Shown piece after piece: positions 4,857 through 6,430 of a stretch of 6,430 bases of DNA (position 1 is the first letter of the stretch; every line of letters begins with the position of its first letter). A program made the translations under genes and the position numbers. The stretch comes from Nitrospirota bacterium (GTDB lineage: Bacteria > Nitrospirota > Thermodesulfovibrionia > Thermodesulfovibrionales > UBA1546), in the NCBI GenBank assembly GCA_004298625.1, contig SCSY01000217.1, positions 1 to 6,430 on the forward strand, written 5' to 3'. The notes beneath the pieces were generated by a model that was not told where the DNA came from, did no database searches, and worked only from the letters and a program-made list of their open reading frames with translations.

Positions 4857-5894
4857 ATGGCTTTTATAAGAACCGGGCCAATGAAAATATTCCCTTTGCT
4901 CATTGCGCTGCTTATCGCCGGATGCTCGTCAACCGAGAAAATCCCTGTGATGCCTGCGGCGCAGGACTCCCCTGAAGAAATACTCAGGGCCGGAGAAATA
5001 TGGCAAAAAGTCGAGGAGCGAAATAAGACTGTAGAAAATAATCCTGAATGGATAGATAATTCATATACAGGGATAAAGGTCAGGTCGCTCTCTACTCTGC
5101 CTATAGGCAAATATGCAGACTATAAAAAATTTCTTGATGACGGCAAGGTCTATATTATCAACCATCCTGCATATTACACCTTCTTCCATCACCCCAGGAT
5201 AAACGGCAAAGACCAATCCGCGACAAAAGGCATAATGGATATATTCCTGGAAAAGAGCAACGCTTCATGGGAAGGTTCCTCTGAAAATGGCGCTACAAAG
5301 CGATACAAAAAAGAGTTCGCAGATATAATGAGGGAATTCGAGAGAATAGAAAATAATTTTATGGAGTTTAAATCTACGGAAGAGAAACTGGTTATTCTTA
5401 TAATTCCAGGGAATTATAAGAAATATTCAAATTACGTCTATAAAAACGGCCGCGACGAATATGCCCGATATATAAATGCCGTAACGAACCTGTCCGAATC
5501 CGTGCTGTATCTGGAGTCAAAAAAGCCGAATCGCGGTCTGCTTATAGATGAAGATTTGAACACGCTCGCCGAGTTTTTGCAAAAGGCAGGCGCAACCTCT
5601 GTATTGCTCGGCGGAGAATATATAGGCAGGTGCGAGGAGGAGTTCTATAAACAACTCTCAGGAGCACTCGGCGCCGCTATCCCTGTCGAGATTGTCCCTG
5701 AGCTTTCGCCTGTCTCGCCCGAGGACATGAACAGAAGGATGAAAGACCTGCTCGACGCGGATAATAAACTGGATGTCCGGGCCGCTACATACAACATATT
5801 AAATGATAAATATGAAAAACTGGAAACGTGCCCAAAAATCAGAAATCTCAAATCCCGTATGACTTATGAAAAACCCGGTGAAAAACAGCATTAA
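4857..5894 (+). CDS. Uncharacterised lipoprotein with an alpha/beta domain
   Basis: I do not recognise a named family. The 345-aa product has a lipoprotein signal: a hydrophobic core IFPLLIALLIAG followed by Cys23 in a lipobox (IAGC). Ser at +2 suggests the outer membrane. Residues 35-65 are helical and charged. The body alternates predicted strands and helices: KVYIINHPAYYTFF (97-110), a charged helix near 147-172, KLVILIIPGNYKKY (177-190), RGLLIDEDLNTLAEFL (226-241) and ATSVLLGGEYIGRCEEEFY (246-264). The last two, with Cys259, faintly recall the Cys region of isochorismatase-like hydrolases, but the usual N-terminal Asp is not evident. The start is the ATG at 4857 with GAGG eight bases upstream; the ATG at 4881 (MKIFPLL) is a good alternative and leaves the lipobox intact. 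It is divergent from aroQ and overlaps the DUF296 stop tail to tail. Confidence 0.88.
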   Translation: MAFIRTGPMKIFPLLIALLIAGCSSTEKIPVMPAAQDSPEEILRAGEIWQKVEERNKTVENNPEWIDNSYTGIKVRSLSTLPIGKYADYKKFLDDGKVYIINHPAYYTFFHHPRINGKDQSATKGIMDIFLEKSNASWEGSSENGATKRYKKEFADIMREFERIENNFMEFKSTEEKLVILIIPGNYKKYSNYVYKNGRDEYARYINAVTNLSESVLYLESKKPNRGLLIDEDLNTLAEFLQKAGATSVLLGGEYIGRCEEEFYKQLSGALGAAIPVEIVPELSPVSPEDMNRRMKDLLDADNKLDVRAATYNILNDKYEKLETCPKIRNLKSRMTYEKPGEKQH

Positions 5895-6325
5895 AGCTTC
5901 AAAAGCGTAAGCCCTGAGACCGGGTCCAACTCTCTTATCGCATTAACTCCCTCTATCTCGATGATAACCGCCTCAATGACAAGAAACGTCTCTGATTTTT
6001 CCCTTAGGCATCCGACCTTAACCATCTCTTTTTTACCGAATGCCCCGTGGAAGTGAACCTTCGGCTCATCCCCTTGATAAAATATAGTTCCCAGTCCGAC
6101 AACCTCGTGAGTCTCCTTAAGTTCTTTCCATACAGGCACAGGGGGCATAACGTCCTTTTCAGGCCCGACAACTATCTTCCCTTCGCGCATTCCGCCTATG
6201 AGATAGAAAACACCGGCCTTTATGTTTTCTTTTTTTGCAATGCTTACAAGATTGTCAAGAACATCTTCACGGTCTTCGAAGCGCGCGACAACAACCCTTC
6301 CCGTCTTTCCAACCTGATATTTCAT
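5891..6325 (-). CDS. PPC/DUF296 domain protein
   Basis: This 144-aa protein is a single PPC domain (DUF296), a trimeric fold found in bacteria and archaea and, fused to AT-hooks, in plant DNA-binding proteins. Free-standing bacterial versions are of uncertain function. Diagnostic features are the N-terminal RVVVARFEDREDVLDNL (10-26), FYLIGGMREG (40-49), HEVVGLGTI (73-81) and the PKVHFHGAFG motif (88-97). His73, His91 and His93 are placed as the metal-binding histidines seen in bacterial PPC structures. The start is ATG with AAGGAG nine bases upstream (6335-6340). It lies 28 bases after the end of a membrane protein gene on the same strand, so the two are probably co-transcribed. Its stop shares TTAA with the lipoprotein stop, leaving no room for a terminator between them. 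Confidence 0.9.
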   Translation of the reverse strand: MKYQVGKTGRVVVARFEDREDVLDNLVSIAKKENIKAGVFYLIGGMREGKIVVGPEKDVMPPVPVWKELKETHEVVGLGTIFYQGDEPKVHFHGAFGKKEMVKVGCLREKSETFLVIEAVIIEIEGVNAIRELDPVSGLTLLKL

Positions 6326-6353
6326 AAGTTTCGTCTCCTTGCTTTAGTTTTTT

Positions 6354-6430
6354 TTATTCCTGAATCCTCGTAAAAAGATTAACAGCTATAGCTCCGAATA
6401 TGAGAGGCACGATCCATGTTGCTATAACAG
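6354..6430 (-). CDS. C-terminal end of a membrane protein gene entering from the right edge
   Basis: The minus strand is open from the right edge to TAA at 6354-6356, giving 24 residues: a hydrophobic helix (WIVPLIFGAIAVNLF) followed by a short polar tail TRIQE. This looks like the last transmembrane segment of an inner-membrane protein. The other two frames on this strand carry stops within the segment. Nothing more specific can be said from so short a piece. The stop is 28 bases before the DUF296 start, consistent with an operon. Confidence 0.6.
   Translation of the reverse strand, partial: VIATWIVPLIFGAIAVNLFTRIQE

Noticed and set aside
4838..5110. 90-codon minus-strand frame opposite the lipoprotein start
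   Set aside because: Antisense to a gene with a clear lipobox; it shows no domain or ribosome-binding signal.
5895..5915. Small GCTT/AAGC hairpin near the convergent stops as a bidirectional terminator
   Set aside because: The stem is four pairs and lies inside the DUF296 coding region, with no proper T-run.

Overview
The window reads as a chromosomal housekeeping segment from a Gram-negative bacterium. The Gram-negative reading rests on a lipobox lipoprotein with Ser at +2 and on a dissociated acetyl-CoA carboxylase with separate BCCP and biotin carboxylase. Gene order and protein style resemble uncultured Nitrospirota or the deltaproteobacterial lineages, but this is inference and no marker gene here fixes the phylum.

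Right to left on the minus strand, a compact operon runs aroQ (type II 3-dehydroquinate dehydratase), an Xaa-Pro aminopeptidase of the M24 family, efp (elongation factor P), accB (biotin carboxyl carrier protein), accC (biotin carboxylase) and a small PilZ-domain gene whose GTG start overlaps the accC stop by 4 bp. The order aroQ / M24 peptidase / efp / accB / accC is a well-known conserved neighbourhood; the coupled PilZ gene is the less ordinary addition. AccB and AccC act together: AccC carboxylates the biotin carried by AccB in the first step of fatty-acid synthesis. EF-P relieves ribosome stalling at polyproline, and the M24 peptidase cleaves Xaa-Pro bonds. Three starts in the operon are non-ATG (TTG for aroQ and efp, GTG for pilZ). 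Strong Shine-Dalgarno sequences move the aroQ and accB starts inward from the longest open frames.

Divergent from aroQ lies a 345-aa lipoprotein of unknown function (4857-5894, plus strand). It meets a minus-strand PPC/DUF296 protein (5891-6325) tail to tail, with stop codons sharing a TTAA. Upstream of the DUF296 gene is the C-terminal membrane segment of another minus-strand gene that enters from the right edge.

The left 360 bases hold no clear complete gene. They look like a long leader: a near-consensus sigma-70 promoter (minus strand, 296-325) faces a start codon at the extreme left edge (2-4) with a perfect AAGGAG, about 285 nt away, and a GACT tetranucleotide tract lies between them.

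The most unusual feature of the window is its spacers. Four gene-free stretches each contain a different short repeat structure: GACT x6.5, a 7-mer x4 abutting the accC start codon, and two related inverted/tandem elements with 13-nt spacing built on AGTGTC/CACTGA words. A 33-codon ORF with a good ribosome-binding site sits in the aroQ leader and runs into one of these elements. I found no clear evidence of a novel multi-gene system; the leads are the spacer repeats, the PilZ-accC coupling, Arg32 in EF-P, and the uncharacterised lipoprotein.
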